A DNA stretch of 64,000 nucleotides from Anaerotruncus sp. MC2020 (lineage in GTDB: Bacteria; Bacillota; Clostridia; Oscillospirales; Ruminococcaceae), in NCBI GenBank assembly GCA_000701945.1, contig JNKE01000017.1:186001-250000 (forward strand). Reading direction: 5' to 3'. Positions 52,780 to 63,356 of this stretch are shown here, in pieces. The translations under genes were made by a program, and so were the position numbers. Every line of letters starts with the position of its first letter. Positions within the stretch are counted from its first letter, which is position 1. Below the pieces are notes generated by a model. The model made no database searches, was not told the DNA's origin, and saw only the letters and a program-made list of their open reading frames with translations.

Positions 52780-55700
52780 TCACGCCTCCTTTCTGATAAG
52801 CTCAAAGGCTTCGATTTCAGCCTGTTCGTGTGATACGCCCGACATCTCGAGCTCCCTGACCGTGGTCTGTATCTTTGCGTAGTCGTGAGGGATGACCTTC
52901 TTGAAGCAGGGGAGGAAGCTGTCGAAGTCAGCAAGTATTGCCTTTGCCTTCTCAGAGCCCGTAGCCTCCGCGTGCTCCGTGATGAGAGCCTTCAGCTCTG
53001 CGATGTCTACTTCGCGCGTTACTGTCTCGAGCGATACGAGAGCCTTGTTCAGACGCGTGTAGAGGTCGTGCTCCTCGTCGAGAACATAGGCTATGCCGCC
53101 CGACATTCCAGCCGCGAAGTTCTTTCCCGTGCGTCCGAGCACTACCACGCGTCCGCCTGTCATGTACTCGCAGCCGTGGTCTCCCACGCCCTCACAGACA
53201 GCAGATGCGCCCGAATTTCTCACGCAGAAGCGCTCGCCTGCGATGCCGCTGATGAACGCCTTGCCCGAGGTCGCGCCATAGAGCGCTACGTTGCCGACGA
53301 TGATGTTCTCGTCAGCCTTGAATGCCGAGTTCTTGGGCGGGCTCAGAACAAGTCTGCCGCCCGAAAGTCCCTTGCCGAAGTAGTCGTTGCTGTCGCCGAC
53401 GAGCTCGAGTGTCAGTCCCTTCGGTATGAACGCGCCGAAGCTCTGTCCGCCGCTGCCCGTACACTTAACAGTGTAGGTGTTGTCAGCGAGAACGTTCTCG
53501 CCGTGGATACGTGTTATCTCCGCGCCCGTCAGTGTGCCGACGGAGCGGTCGGTGTTGACAACATCTATGGATATAGTCTTGGGAGTACCGCTCTTGAGCG
53601 CACTTCCCAGCTTCTTTATTATAACACGGCGGTCTATGGTTTTGTCAAGCTCAAAATCATAAATATCCGCAGGGTCGAAGTGCTGCTTACAGCCTGCCTC
53701 GCTGTGCGAGAGGATATTCGTGAAGTCGATTTCCGTTTCTCTCTTCGTTTTCAGCAGGTCACTGCGTCCGACGAGCTCGTCTACCGTGCGTATGCCGAGC
53801 TTTGCCATGTACTCGCGGAGCTCCTGCGCGATGAAGTGCATGAAGTTCACGATGTACTCAGGCTTGCCGCGGAAACGCTTGCGGAGCTCTGGATTCTGCG
53901 TCGCGATGCCCATAGGACAGGTATCGAGGTTGCAGACCCTCATCATCACGCAGCCCATTGTTACCAGCGGAGCCGTCGCAAAGCCGAATTCCTCAGCTCC
54001 GAGCAGAGCCGCTACGAGCACGTCGCGTCCTGTCATCAGCTTGCCGTCTGTCTCTATGCGGACGCGTGAACGAAGTCCGTTGAGCATGAGCGTCTGATGT
54101 GCCTCGGCGAGTCCGAGCTCCCACGGAAGTCCCGCGTTGTATATCGAGCTCTTGGGAGCAGCACCAGTGCCGCCGTCGTAGCCCGAGATGAGTATTACCT
54201 GCGCGCCTGCCTTTGCTACGCCCGCTGCGACTGTGCCTACGCCAGCCTCGGATACGAGCTTGACCGAGATGCGAGCCTTGTCGTTGGCGTTTTTGAGGTC
54301 GTAGATGAGCTGCGCGAGGTCCTCGATAGAGTAGATGTCATGGTGAGGCGGAGGCGAGATAAGTCCCACGCCTGCCGTAGAATGGCGGGTCTTGGCTATC
54401 CACGGATAGACCTTGCCCGAGGGCAGGTGTCCGCCCTCGCCGGGTTTTGCGCCCTGAGCCATTTTTATCTGTATCTCCTGTGCGGAGACGAGGTATTCCG
54501 ATGTAACGCCGAAGCGTCCCGAAGCCACCTGCTTTATCGCCGAGCAGCGGTCGGATTTGAGGCGCTCGGGGCTCTCGCCGCCCTCACCACTGTTGGACTT
54601 GCCGCCGATGCTGTTCATCGCGACTGCCATACATTCGTGAGCCTCCTGCGAGATAGAGCCATAGGACATCGCGCCTGTCTTGAAGCGCTTGCATATCTCC
54701 TCGACGGGCTCGACCTCGTCAATGGATATGCCGCCGTCCTCGGGAAAATTGAAGTCGAGCAGGCTGCGGAGCGTGAGCTCGTTGTCCTCGCGTGTGATAG
54801 CGGCTGAGTAAGCTTTGAATGTCTCGTAGCTGCCCGTCCATGCCGCCTGCTGGAGGAGGTGTATCGTTTCGGGTGTGTAGAGGTGCTCGCTCTTGCCGCT
54901 GCGGAGCTTGTGGCTGCCCGCGCTGCCGATGTTGGAGTTGACTGCGAGTCCGAGCGGGTCGAATGCCGCAGTGTGGAGCTTCTCCGTGCGCTTGCTTATC
55001 TCGGCAAGTCCTATGCCGCCGATACGGCTGACAGTTCCCGCGAAGCAGCTGTCGATGAGCTCCTGCGATATGCCGACAGCCTCGAACAGCTTGCTGCCCT
55101 GATAGGACTGTATCGTGGAAATGCCCATTTTCGAGGCTATCTTGACGATGCCGTGGAGCACTGCACTGTTGTAGTCGTCCTCGGCTGCGTAGAAGTCCTT
55201 GTCAAGCGTGCTGTCCTCGATGAGCGAGCGTATAGCCTCGTGTGCGAGGTAGGGATTGACCGCGCAGGCTCCGTAGCCGAGGAGAGCTGCGAAGTGATGT
55301 ACCTCGCGCGGCTCTGCGGACTCGAGTATCATCGCTACAGCCGTGCGCTTCTTCGTGGAGACAAGGTGCTGCTGGAGCGCCGCTACTGCAAGCAGTGACG
55401 GTATCGGACAGTGGAACTCGTCTACGCCGCGGTCGGAGAGTATGAGTATCGACGCGCCGTCACGGTATGCCTTGTCAGCCTCGATGAACAGACGCTCCAC
55501 CGCCTTTTCGAGCGATGTGCCGATGTAGTAGGTTATCGGGATAACGGCGCTTTTCAGTCCGTCCTCGTTGAGCGCCTTAATCTTGAGCATATCCGTCTCG
55601 GTGAGTATGGGATTCTCTATCTTGAGGACGTGGCAGTTCTCGGGGCGCTCCTCGAGGATATTGCCGTCCTTGCCGATGTATACGCTCGTGTCGGTGACTA

Positions 55701-57306
55701 TCTCCTCGCGTATCGCGTCCATGGGCGGGTTAGTTACCTGCGCAAAGAGCTGGCGGAAGTAGTTGAAGAGGGGAGGAGACTGCTTGTCGAGCGGCGGGAG
55801 CGGTATGTCGCTTCCCATGGAGGCAATAGGCTCTGCGCCTTTTTCTGCCATAGGCAGGATAGATGTTCTGATGTCCTCGTAGGAGTAGCCAAATGCCTTT
55901 TCCAGCTTTGCAAGCTCCTCCTTGGAGTAGGTCTGCACGCCCTTGTTCGGGATATGGAGGTCGTGCAGGCGGACGAGGTTCGCGTCGAGCCACTCGCCGT
56001 AGGGCTGGCGTGAGGCGTACATGGACTTAATCTCGTCGTCCTCTATGATACGTCCCTGCTTTGTGTCCGCAAGAAGCATCTTTCCGGGGCGGAGACGGTC
56101 TTTTTTCACTATCCTGTCAGCGGGGATGTCGATACAGCCCGTCTCGGACGAGAGTATCAGGAAGCCGTCACTGGTCACGCAGTAGCGCGACGGACGAAGT
56201 CCGTTCCTGTCAAGCACTGCTCCCATAACGTCGCCGTCAGAGAAAATGATAGACGCAGGACCGTCCCAAGGTTCCATCATCGTTGCGTAGTACTGGTAGA
56301 GGTCGTACTTGGACTTGGAAATCGTCTTGTCGTTCTTCCAAGGCTCGGGAATGGTTATCATAACCGCGAGCGGAAGCGGCATACCCGACATTACCATGAA
56401 TTCAAGCGCGTTGTCGAGGCGCGCGGAGTCGGAGCCGTTTGCGTTTATCGCGGGGAGTATCTTGTACATATCTGCCTTCAGCGCGTCGCAGGTCATGCTC
56501 TCCTCACGGGCGAGCATCTTGTCGGCGTTGCCCGTTATCGTGTTTATCTCACCGTTGTGGACGATGAAGCGGTTCGGATGAGCCTTCTGCCAGCTCGGAT
56601 TCGTGTTCGTCGAGAAGCGCGAATGCACCGTCGCGATAGCAGATGTGAAGTCCTTGCTCTGGAGGTCGGTGTAGAACTTCCTCAGCTCGTCCACGAGGAA
56701 CATACCTTTATATACGATAGTACGGCTCGACAGCGAGCAGACGTATGTGTTCTCGTTCGAGTGCTCGAACTCGCGCCTTGCAATGTAGAGCCTGCGGTCG
56801 AAGTCGAGTCCCTGAGCGCATCCCTCGGGACGACTCACGAATGCCTGCATGATGTGGGGCATACTGCTCAGCGCCTTGTGTCCGAGGATATCCGAGGATA
56901 CGGGCACTTCTCTCCAGCAGACGAAGTCCATGCCGTTCTTCTTTATAATGAGCTCGAACAGCTTCATCGCCTGACCGCGCTTCATTTCGTTCTGCGGGAA
57001 GAAGAACATTCCCACGCCGAAGTCGCCCTTGCCGCCGATGTCATAGCCGAGCTCCTTCGCTTTACTTATAAAGAAGCTGTAGGGCATCTGCACGAGTATG
57101 CCGACGCCGTCGCCTGTCTTGCCCTCGGCGTCCTTGCCCGCGCGGTGCTCGAGCTTCTCTACTATAGTAAGGGCGCTGTCTACGACGTAGCGCGACGGTT
57201 CGCCCTTGATGTTCACTACTGCGCCTATGCCGCAGTTATCATGCTCAAATCTCGGGTCGTAGAGACCCTGCTGCTCGTATGGAGCTTCACCTCTGAAATT
57301 GTCCAT
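52780..57306 (-). CDS. gltB: Glutamate synthase large subunit
   Basis: A 1508-aa enzyme that forms two glutamates from glutamine and 2-oxoglutarate. The glutaminase nucleophile is Cys25 (HDNCGIGAVVN), behind a longer than usual pro-segment. The FMN/2-oxoglutarate barrel includes GAMSYGSISQEAHE, GEGGESPER, SGRFGVTSEYL and the iron-sulfur cysteines of MRVCNLDTCPMGIATQ; the C-terminal alpha domain has the glycine-rich repeats. I start at the ATG at 57306; a GTG three codons upstream is a possible alternative since GGAAAGG fits both imperfectly. Transcription passes a terminator hairpin in the leader (57353-57401). Confidence 0.96.
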   Translation of the reverse strand: MDNFRGEAPYEQQGLYDPRFEHDNCGIGAVVNIKGEPSRYVVDSALTIVEKLEHRAGKDAEGKTGDGVGILVQMPYSFFISKAKELGYDIGGKGDFGVGMFFFPQNEMKRGQAMKLFELIIKKNGMDFVCWREVPVSSDILGHKALSSMPHIMQAFVSRPEGCAQGLDFDRRLYIARREFEHSNENTYVCSLSSRTIVYKGMFLVDELRKFYTDLQSKDFTSAIATVHSRFSTNTNPSWQKAHPNRFIVHNGEINTITGNADKMLAREESMTCDALKADMYKILPAINANGSDSARLDNALEFMVMSGMPLPLAVMITIPEPWKNDKTISKSKYDLYQYYATMMEPWDGPASIIFSDGDVMGAVLDRNGLRPSRYCVTSDGFLILSSETGCIDIPADRIVKKDRLRPGKMLLADTKQGRIIEDDEIKSMYASRQPYGEWLDANLVRLHDLHIPNKGVQTYSKEELAKLEKAFGYSYEDIRTSILPMAEKGAEPIASMGSDIPLPPLDKQSPPLFNYFRQLFAQVTNPPMDAIREEIVTDTSVYIGKDGNILEERPENCHVLKIENPILTETDMLKIKALNEDGLKSAVIPITYYIGTSLEKAVERLFIEADKAYRDGASILILSDRGVDEFHCPIPSLLAVAALQQHLVSTKKRTAVAMILESAEPREVHHFAALLGYGACAVNPYLAHEAIRSLIEDSTLDKDFYAAEDDYNSAVLHGIVKIASKMGISTIQSYQGSKLFEAVGISQELIDSCFAGTVSRIGGIGLAEISKRTEKLHTAAFDPLGLAVNSNIGSAGSHKLRSGKSEHLYTPETIHLLQQAAWTGSYETFKAYSAAITREDNELTLRSLLDFNFPEDGGISIDEVEPVEEICKRFKTGAMSYGSISQEAHECMAVAMNSIGGKSNSGEGGESPERLKSDRCSAIKQVASGRFGVTSEYLVSAQEIQIKMAQGAKPGEGGHLPSGKVYPWIAKTRHSTAGVGLISPPPHHDIYSIEDLAQLIYDLKNANDKARISVKLVSEAGVGTVAAGVAKAGAQVILISGYDGGTGAAPKSSIYNAGLPWELGLAEAHQTLMLNGLRSRVRIETDGKLMTGRDVLVAALLGAEEFGFATAPLVTMGCVMMRVCNLDTCPMGIATQNPELRKRFRGKPEYIVNFMHFIAQELREYMAKLGIRTVDELVGRSDLLKTKRETEIDFTNILSHSEAGCKQHFDPADIYDFELDKTIDRRVIIKKLGSALKSGTPKTISIDVVNTDRSVGTLTGAEITRIHGENVLADNTYTVKCTGSGGQSFGAFIPKGLTLELVGDSNDYFGKGLSGGRLVLSPPKNSAFKADENIIVGNVALYGATSGKAFISGIAGERFCVRNSGASAVCEGVGDHGCEYMTGGRVVVLGRTGKNFAAGMSGGIAYVLDEEHDLYTRLNKALVSLETVTREVDIAELKALITEHAEATGSEKAKAILADFDSFLPCFKKVIPHDYAKIQTTVRELEMSGVSHEQAEIEAFELIRKEA

Positions 57307-57325
57307 ATCCTTCACTTGCCTTTCC

Positions 57326-57351
57326 GATACGAAGCGCCGTTGATTCGTATC
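57326..57351 (-). promoter_or_regulatory. Hexaloop hairpin (AACGGC) in the gltB leader
   Basis: On the minus strand GATACGAATC and GCTTCGTATC form a 10-bp stem with one T-C mismatch around AACGGC, again A at loop position 1 and G at 4. It lies after the leader terminator and just before the gltB RBS. Confidence 0.5.
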
Positions 57352-57352
57352 A

Positions 57353-57401
57353 CAAAATAAAAAGGACGTCCGCGCAGACAGATAGTCTGCGTAAACGTCC
57401 T
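57353..57401 (-). terminator. Terminator hairpin inside the gltB leader (attenuator)
   Basis: AGGACGT pairs with ACGTCCT and an inner CGCAGAC with GTCTGCG; TTTTTATTTT follows on the minus strand. It begins only a few nucleotides after the predicted transcription start, so most transcripts would stop unless an antiterminator acts. Confidence 0.85.
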
Positions 57402-57413
57402 TGTTTCTAATTA

Positions 57414-57442
57414 ATCTTAGCACGTTAAAGCGGAAATGTCAA
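57414..57442 (-). promoter_or_regulatory. Sigma-A promoter of the gltB operon
   Basis: Minus strand TTGACA, 17-bp spacer ending GTGC, TAAGAT. Start of transcription is expected near 57407. Confidence 0.82.
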
Positions 57443-57543
57443 TAGGTAAACAGGGATTTTTAGCGGTTTCGTTGAAATTTAACAGTTATTTTACGCTAAC
57501 ACTGTGGAGAAAATATGCGATACGTCAAATTTCAAAAAAGCTA

Positions 57544-57572
57544 TTGACAAACTCTTCACGAAGCGCTATAAT
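57544..57572 (+). promoter_or_regulatory. Consensus promoter of amt
   Basis: Perfect TTGACA (57544-57549), 17-bp spacer, perfect TATAAT (57567-57572). Transcript start near 57579, giving a 150-nt leader. Confidence 0.95.
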
Positions 57573-57583
57573 GGCATTGTAAA

Positions 57584-57628
57584 CAGCAACGGAGCTGAGG
57601 ACGACATAGTCCTCGGCTCTATTTTTTT
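57584..57628 (+). promoter_or_regulatory. Hexaloop antiterminator and overlapping terminator in the amt leader
   Basis: CAGC, AACGGA, GCTG (57584-57597) makes a small hairpin with an A1/G4 hexaloop. Its 3' arm overlaps the 5' arm of a terminator, GAGCTGAGGAC, GACATA, GTCCTCGGCTC, followed by seven T residues (57592-57628). The two cannot form together, the classical ANTAR antitermination layout, though only one of the usual two hexaloop hairpins is seen. Confidence 0.65.
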
Positions 57629-57650
57629 GGTTAGCGCTAATTCCATACAC

Positions 57651-57692
57651 AAAGGGGTGTATGATGTCAGCAGTGGCATCATGCACCCTTTT
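57651..57692 (+). promoter_or_regulatory. Second stem-loop of the amt leader
   Basis: AAAGGGGTGTATGATG and CATCATGCACCCTTTT pair (with wobbles), continuing through TC/GG to a loop AGCAGT. The T-rich end of the right arm could also support termination. Confidence 0.6.
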
Positions 57693-57728
57693 GAATTTTA
57701 TGCTGTAAATTTTTAAGGAGGAATCCCT

Positions 57729-59537
57729 ATGGACGCTCAGACAATCATATCACAAGTGACTGAGAGCACAAACGGCGTAGTATTCGGAGTATGGTTCCTT
57801 ATTGGCGCGGCTCTCGTATTTTTCATGCAGGCAGGCTTTGCAATGGTGGAGACAGGCTTCACCCGCGCAAAGAACGCAGGCAATATCATAATGAAGAACC
57901 TCATGGACTTCTGTATAGGTACGGTCGTATTCGTACTCATCGGCTTCGGACTCCTGTTCGGAGAAGACCTCGTAGGTATAATCGGTCAGCCCGGTTTTGA
58001 CATATTTACTTCTTACGCAAACTTCGACTGGTCGAACTTCGTGTTCAACCTCGTATTCTGTGCAACAACAGCTACTATCGTTTCGGGTGCTATGGCAGAA
58101 CGTACAAAGTTCCTGTCTTACTGCGTATACTCGGCGGTCATCAGTGCGGTCATCTACCCGATAGAGGCTCACTGGGGCTGGGGCGGCGGCTGGCTCAGCC
58201 AGTGGGGCTTCCACGATTTCGCAGGCTCCGCACACATCCACATGGTCGGCGGTATCGCTGCTCTCGTTGGTGCGGCTATACTCGGACCCAGAATCGGTAA
58301 GTTCCACAAGACCAAGGACGGCGAGACAAAGGTAAACGCTATCCCCGGTCACAACCTCACAATTGGCGCTCTCGGCGTATTCATCCTCTGGTTCGGCTGG
58401 TATGGCTTCAACGGTGCGGCTTGTACTTCTATCGACCAGCTCGGTTCAGTATTCCTTACAACTACTATCGCTCCCGCAATCGCAACAGTTACCTGCATGA
58501 TTTTCACATGGGTAAAGTACGGCAAGCCTGATGTTTCGATGTGTCTGAACGCTTCACTCGCGGGTCTCGTTGGTATCACAGCTCCCTGTGACGTAACAGA
58601 CTGCCTCGGTGCTACAATAGTTGGTATAGTTTCCGGCTTACTCGTTTGCTTCGGCGTATGGTTCCTCGACTACGTGCTCCACATCGATGACCCTGTTGGT
58701 GCAGTTGCAGTCCACATGATGAACGGTATCTGGGGCACTATCGCAGTCGGACTCCTCGCTAACCCCGAGGTCCCCGGCTACTCACTCGCAGACCAGAACG
58801 GCGACCAGCTCGCAGGTCTTTTCTACGGCGGCGGCTTCGGTCTGCTCGGCAGACAGCTCACAGGCTTCGCTGCAATCGCAATATTCACAGCTATCACAAT
58901 GACTGTTGTATTCCTCGTTATCAAGGCTACTATCGGACTCCGTGCCTCTGAGCAGGAGGAGATCATCGGTCTCGATATCACAGAGCACGGACTCATCTCC
59001 TCTTACGCTGACTTTGCTCCCTCTATGAGCGACGCTGCAATGTACGGCTACACTAAAGACGACGCAAAGAGCGTTCAGAAGGTCGGCACTCCCGAGGCTC
59101 CCGCAGTTCCCGTTGAGGAGGCTATAGAAGTCAAGAACTACTCTGCTCCTGCTCCCGACGGTACTCCCAAGATGACGAACATCGTGGTCATCTTCAAGCA
59201 GCAGAAGCTCCAGCAGTTCATCGAGGCTATGGAGGCTATCGACGTAAAGGGCATCACGGTAACGAACGTTCTCGGCTGCGGTATGCAGAACGGACAGCGT
59301 AACTACTACCGTGGTACTACGGTCGAAATGAACCTGCTCCCGAAGGTAAAGGCTGAGATAGCAGTATGTGCGGTTCCCGTCGACAAGGTTGTGGCTGCTG
59401 CCAAGTCGGCTCTGTATACAGGCAACTACGGCGACGGCAAGATGTTCATCTACGACATCGAGAACGTCATCAAGATTCGCACGGGCGAGGAGGGCTACAA
59501 CGCGCTCCACGACTCGGCAGAGTGGGAAAAAGCATAA
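57729..59537 (+). CDS. amt: Ammonium transporter fused to a P-II domain
   Basis: A 602-aa protein. Residues about 20-420 form the eleven-helix Amt channel (GFAMVETGFTRAKNAG, the pore His pair in GGIAALVGA and DPVGAVAVHMMNG), and residues about 482-602 form a complete P-II/GlnB regulatory domain in the cytoplasm after a Pro-rich linker. The T-loop keeps the YRG start and LLPK end but lacks the Tyr that is uridylylated in GlnB (YRGTTV instead of YRGAEY), so control is likely through nucleotides and 2-oxoglutarate. Start has AAGGAGG. The leader suggests antitermination control. Confidence 0.95.
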   Translation: MDAQTIISQVTESTNGVVFGVWFLIGAALVFFMQAGFAMVETGFTRAKNAGNIIMKNLMDFCIGTVVFVLIGFGLLFGEDLVGIIGQPGFDIFTSYANFDWSNFVFNLVFCATTATIVSGAMAERTKFLSYCVYSAVISAVIYPIEAHWGWGGGWLSQWGFHDFAGSAHIHMVGGIAALVGAAILGPRIGKFHKTKDGETKVNAIPGHNLTIGALGVFILWFGWYGFNGAACTSIDQLGSVFLTTTIAPAIATVTCMIFTWVKYGKPDVSMCLNASLAGLVGITAPCDVTDCLGATIVGIVSGLLVCFGVWFLDYVLHIDDPVGAVAVHMMNGIWGTIAVGLLANPEVPGYSLADQNGDQLAGLFYGGGFGLLGRQLTGFAAIAIFTAITMTVVFLVIKATIGLRASEQEEIIGLDITEHGLISSYADFAPSMSDAAMYGYTKDDAKSVQKVGTPEAPAVPVEEAIEVKNYSAPAPDGTPKMTNIVVIFKQQKLQQFIEAMEAIDVKGITVTNVLGCGMQNGQRNYYRGTTVEMNLLPKVKAEIAVCAVPVDKVVAAAKSALYTGNYGDGKMFIYDIENVIKIRTGEEGYNALHDSAEWEKA

Positions 59538-59544
59538 GCTGACT

Positions 59545-61244
<1,700 letters not shown>

Positions 61245-61263
61245 TTAAACGGAGGAAATAAAA

Positions 61264-63351
61264 ATGGAAAAGGTAACAGATTATTTTGGCTCAATGGTAT
61301 TTGACGACAGAATCATGAAAGCGACACTCTCCGAGAAGGTATATCGCTCGCTGAAGCGCACTATCGACAGAGGCACACCGCTTGATATCTCCGTAGCGAA
61401 CGCTGTTGCAGCCGCTATGAAGGACTGGGCTATCGAGCTCGGCGCAACTCACTATACACACTGGTTCCAGCCTATGACTGGTGTGACTGCCGAGAAGCAC
61501 GACAGCTTCATCAGCCCCGCTCCCGACGGACGCGTTATCATGGAGTTCTCGGGCAAGGAGCTCGTCAAGGGCGAGCCTGATGCTTCATCGTTCCCTTCGG
61601 GCGGACTTCGCGCTACATTCGAGGCTCGCGGCTACACGGCTTGGGACCCGACCTCCTACGCATTCATCAAGGACGGCACCCTCTATATCCCGACTGCATT
61701 CTGCTCCTATACGGGCGAAGCTCTCGATAAAAAGGTACCTCTCCTCCGTTCTATGGAGGCGCTCAACAAGCAGGCTCTGCGTATATTGAAGCTGTTCGGG
61801 AATGACAAGGTCAAAAGCGTCAAGACCTCAGTCGGACCCGAGCAGGAGTACTTTCTCGTTGACCGTGAGATGTGGAAGAAGCGCAAGGATCTTATTATGA
61901 CAGGACGCACGCTCTTCGGTGCAATGCCTCCCAAGGGTCAGGAAATGGATGACCACTACTTCGGCTCCATCAAGCCGAGAGTTGCCGAGTACATGGCTGA
62001 CCTCGACCGCGAGCTCTGGAAGCTCGGTATCCTCGCAAAGACTAAGCACAACGAGGTTGCTCCCGCTCAGCACGAGCTTGCTCCTATCTACGATACAACA
62101 AACATCGCCGCTGACCATAACCAGCTCACTATGGAAGTGATGCAGAAGGTGGCTCTCCGCCACGGACTTGTTTGCCTCCTCCATGAGAAGCCGTTCGCAG
62201 GCGTAAACGGCTCGGGCAAGCACAACAACTGGTCTATATCCACAGACTCAGGCGAGAACCTCCTCTCTCCAGGTGAGACTCCCGCTGAGAACGCGCAGTT
62301 CCTGCTCTTCCTCGCGGCTGTTATCAAGGCTGTTGACGATTATCAGGACCTCCTCCGCCTCTCAGTTGCTACCGCAGGCAACGACCACCGTCTCGGTGCG
62401 AACGAAGCTCCTCCCGCAGTTATCTCTATCTTCCTCGGCGACGAGCTGACAGCTGTTCTCGACGCTATCGAGAGCGACAAGCCCTACGGCGGCACAAAGA
62501 AGGAGAAGATGCAGCTCGGCGTTGACGTTCTGCCCAAGTTCAGCAAGGATTCCACCGACAGAAACAGAACTTCTCCGTTTGCATTCACAGGCAACAAGTT
62601 CGAGTTCCGTATGCTTGGCTCGTCCAACAGCATCTCCTGCGCGAACATCCACCTCAACGCAGCTGTTGCTGAGGAGCTGAAGCAGTTCGCTGACAAGCTC
62701 GAGAAGGCAAAGGACTTCAACAAGGCGCTCCATGACCTCATCAAGAAGACTATCAAGGAGCATAAGCGCATAATCTTCAACGGCAACGGCTACGACGACA
62801 AGTGGATTAAGGAGGCTGAGAAGCGCGGTCTGCTCAACCTCAAGACCACAGCCGACGCTATGCCCCGCATCTGCGACAAGAAGAACGTCGAGATGCTCAC
62901 ATCGCACGGTGTATTCACCGAAGCTGAGATTTTCTCTCGCCGCGATATCATGCTCGAGAACTACGTCAAGACCGTCAACATCGAGGCTGTGACTATGGTA
63001 GATATGGCTCGCAAGGAGATAATCCCCGCAGTCGCAAAGTTTGCGTCCGATACAGCTTCCGCAGTATCCGTGAAAAAGAGCGTATCCAAGGCAGCCTGCA
63101 AGTATGAGACAAAGCTCGTTACCGAGCTGTCCGAGCTCATCGACGATATGGACGCTGCTACGACTGAGCTCGAGGCTGCTATCGCTAAGTTCAAGGGCAT
63201 AGCTGAGATAATCGAGGCTTCCGAATTCGTCCGCGACGTTATGCTGCCTGCTATGGATAAGCTCCGCAGCGCTGCTGACAAGGCTGAGACTATGACCGCT
63301 GAGGACTACTATCCCTTCCCGACATATGACAAGCTTCTTTTCGGAGTGTGA
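61264..63351 (+). CDS. glnN: Glutamine synthetase type III
   Basis: A 695-aa ATP-dependent ammonium-fixing enzyme of the large GSIII class found in Bacteroidetes, Ruminococcus and cyanobacteria. The N-terminal GSIII block ([15 protein letters not shown]), the metal loop [14 protein letters not shown], the [18 protein letters not shown] motif, [12 protein letters not shown] and [16 protein letters not shown] are all intact. GGAGG precedes the start; it shares the pyrG transcript. It is probably the main glutamine-forming enzyme of this cell, in contrast to the divergent copy at 50000. Confidence 0.97.
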   Translation: MEKVTDYFGSMVFDDRIMKATLSEKVYRSLKRTIDRGTPLDISVANAVAAAMKDWAIELGATHYTHWFQPMTGVTAEKHDSFISPAPDGRVIMEFSGKELVKGEPDASSFPSGGLRATFEARGYTAWDPTSYAFIKDGTLYIPTAFCSYTGEALDKKVPLLRSMEALNKQALRILKLFGNDKVKSVKTSVGPEQEYFLVDREMWKKRKDLIMTGRTLFGAMPPKGQEMDDHYFGSIKPRVAEYMADLDRELWKLGILAKTKHNEVAPAQHELAPIYDTTNIAADHNQLTMEVMQKVALRHGLVCLLHEKPFAGVNGSGKHNNWSISTDSGENLLSPGETPAENAQFLLFLAAVIKAVDDYQDLLRLSVATAGNDHRLGANEAPPAVISIFLGDELTAVLDAIESDKPYGGTKKEKMQLGVDVLPKFSKDSTDRNRTSPFAFTGNKFEFRMLGSSNSISCANIHLNAAVAEELKQFADKLEKAKDFNKALHDLIKKTIKEHKRIIFNGNGYDDKWIKEAEKRGLLNLKTTADAMPRICDKKNVEMLTSHGVFTEAEIFSRRDIMLENYVKTVNIEAVTMVDMARKEIIPAVAKFASDTASAVSVKKSVSKAACKYETKLVTELSELIDDMDAATTELEAAIAKFKGIAEIIEASEFVRDVMLPAMDKLRSAADKAETMTAEDYYPFPTYDKLLFGV

Positions 63352-63356
63352 TATAA

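Noticed and set aside
57584..57728. T-box or known riboswitch in the amt leader
   Set aside because: No T-box AGGGTGGNACCGCG sequence or specifier loop is present, and no known metabolite-aptamer pattern was recognised.
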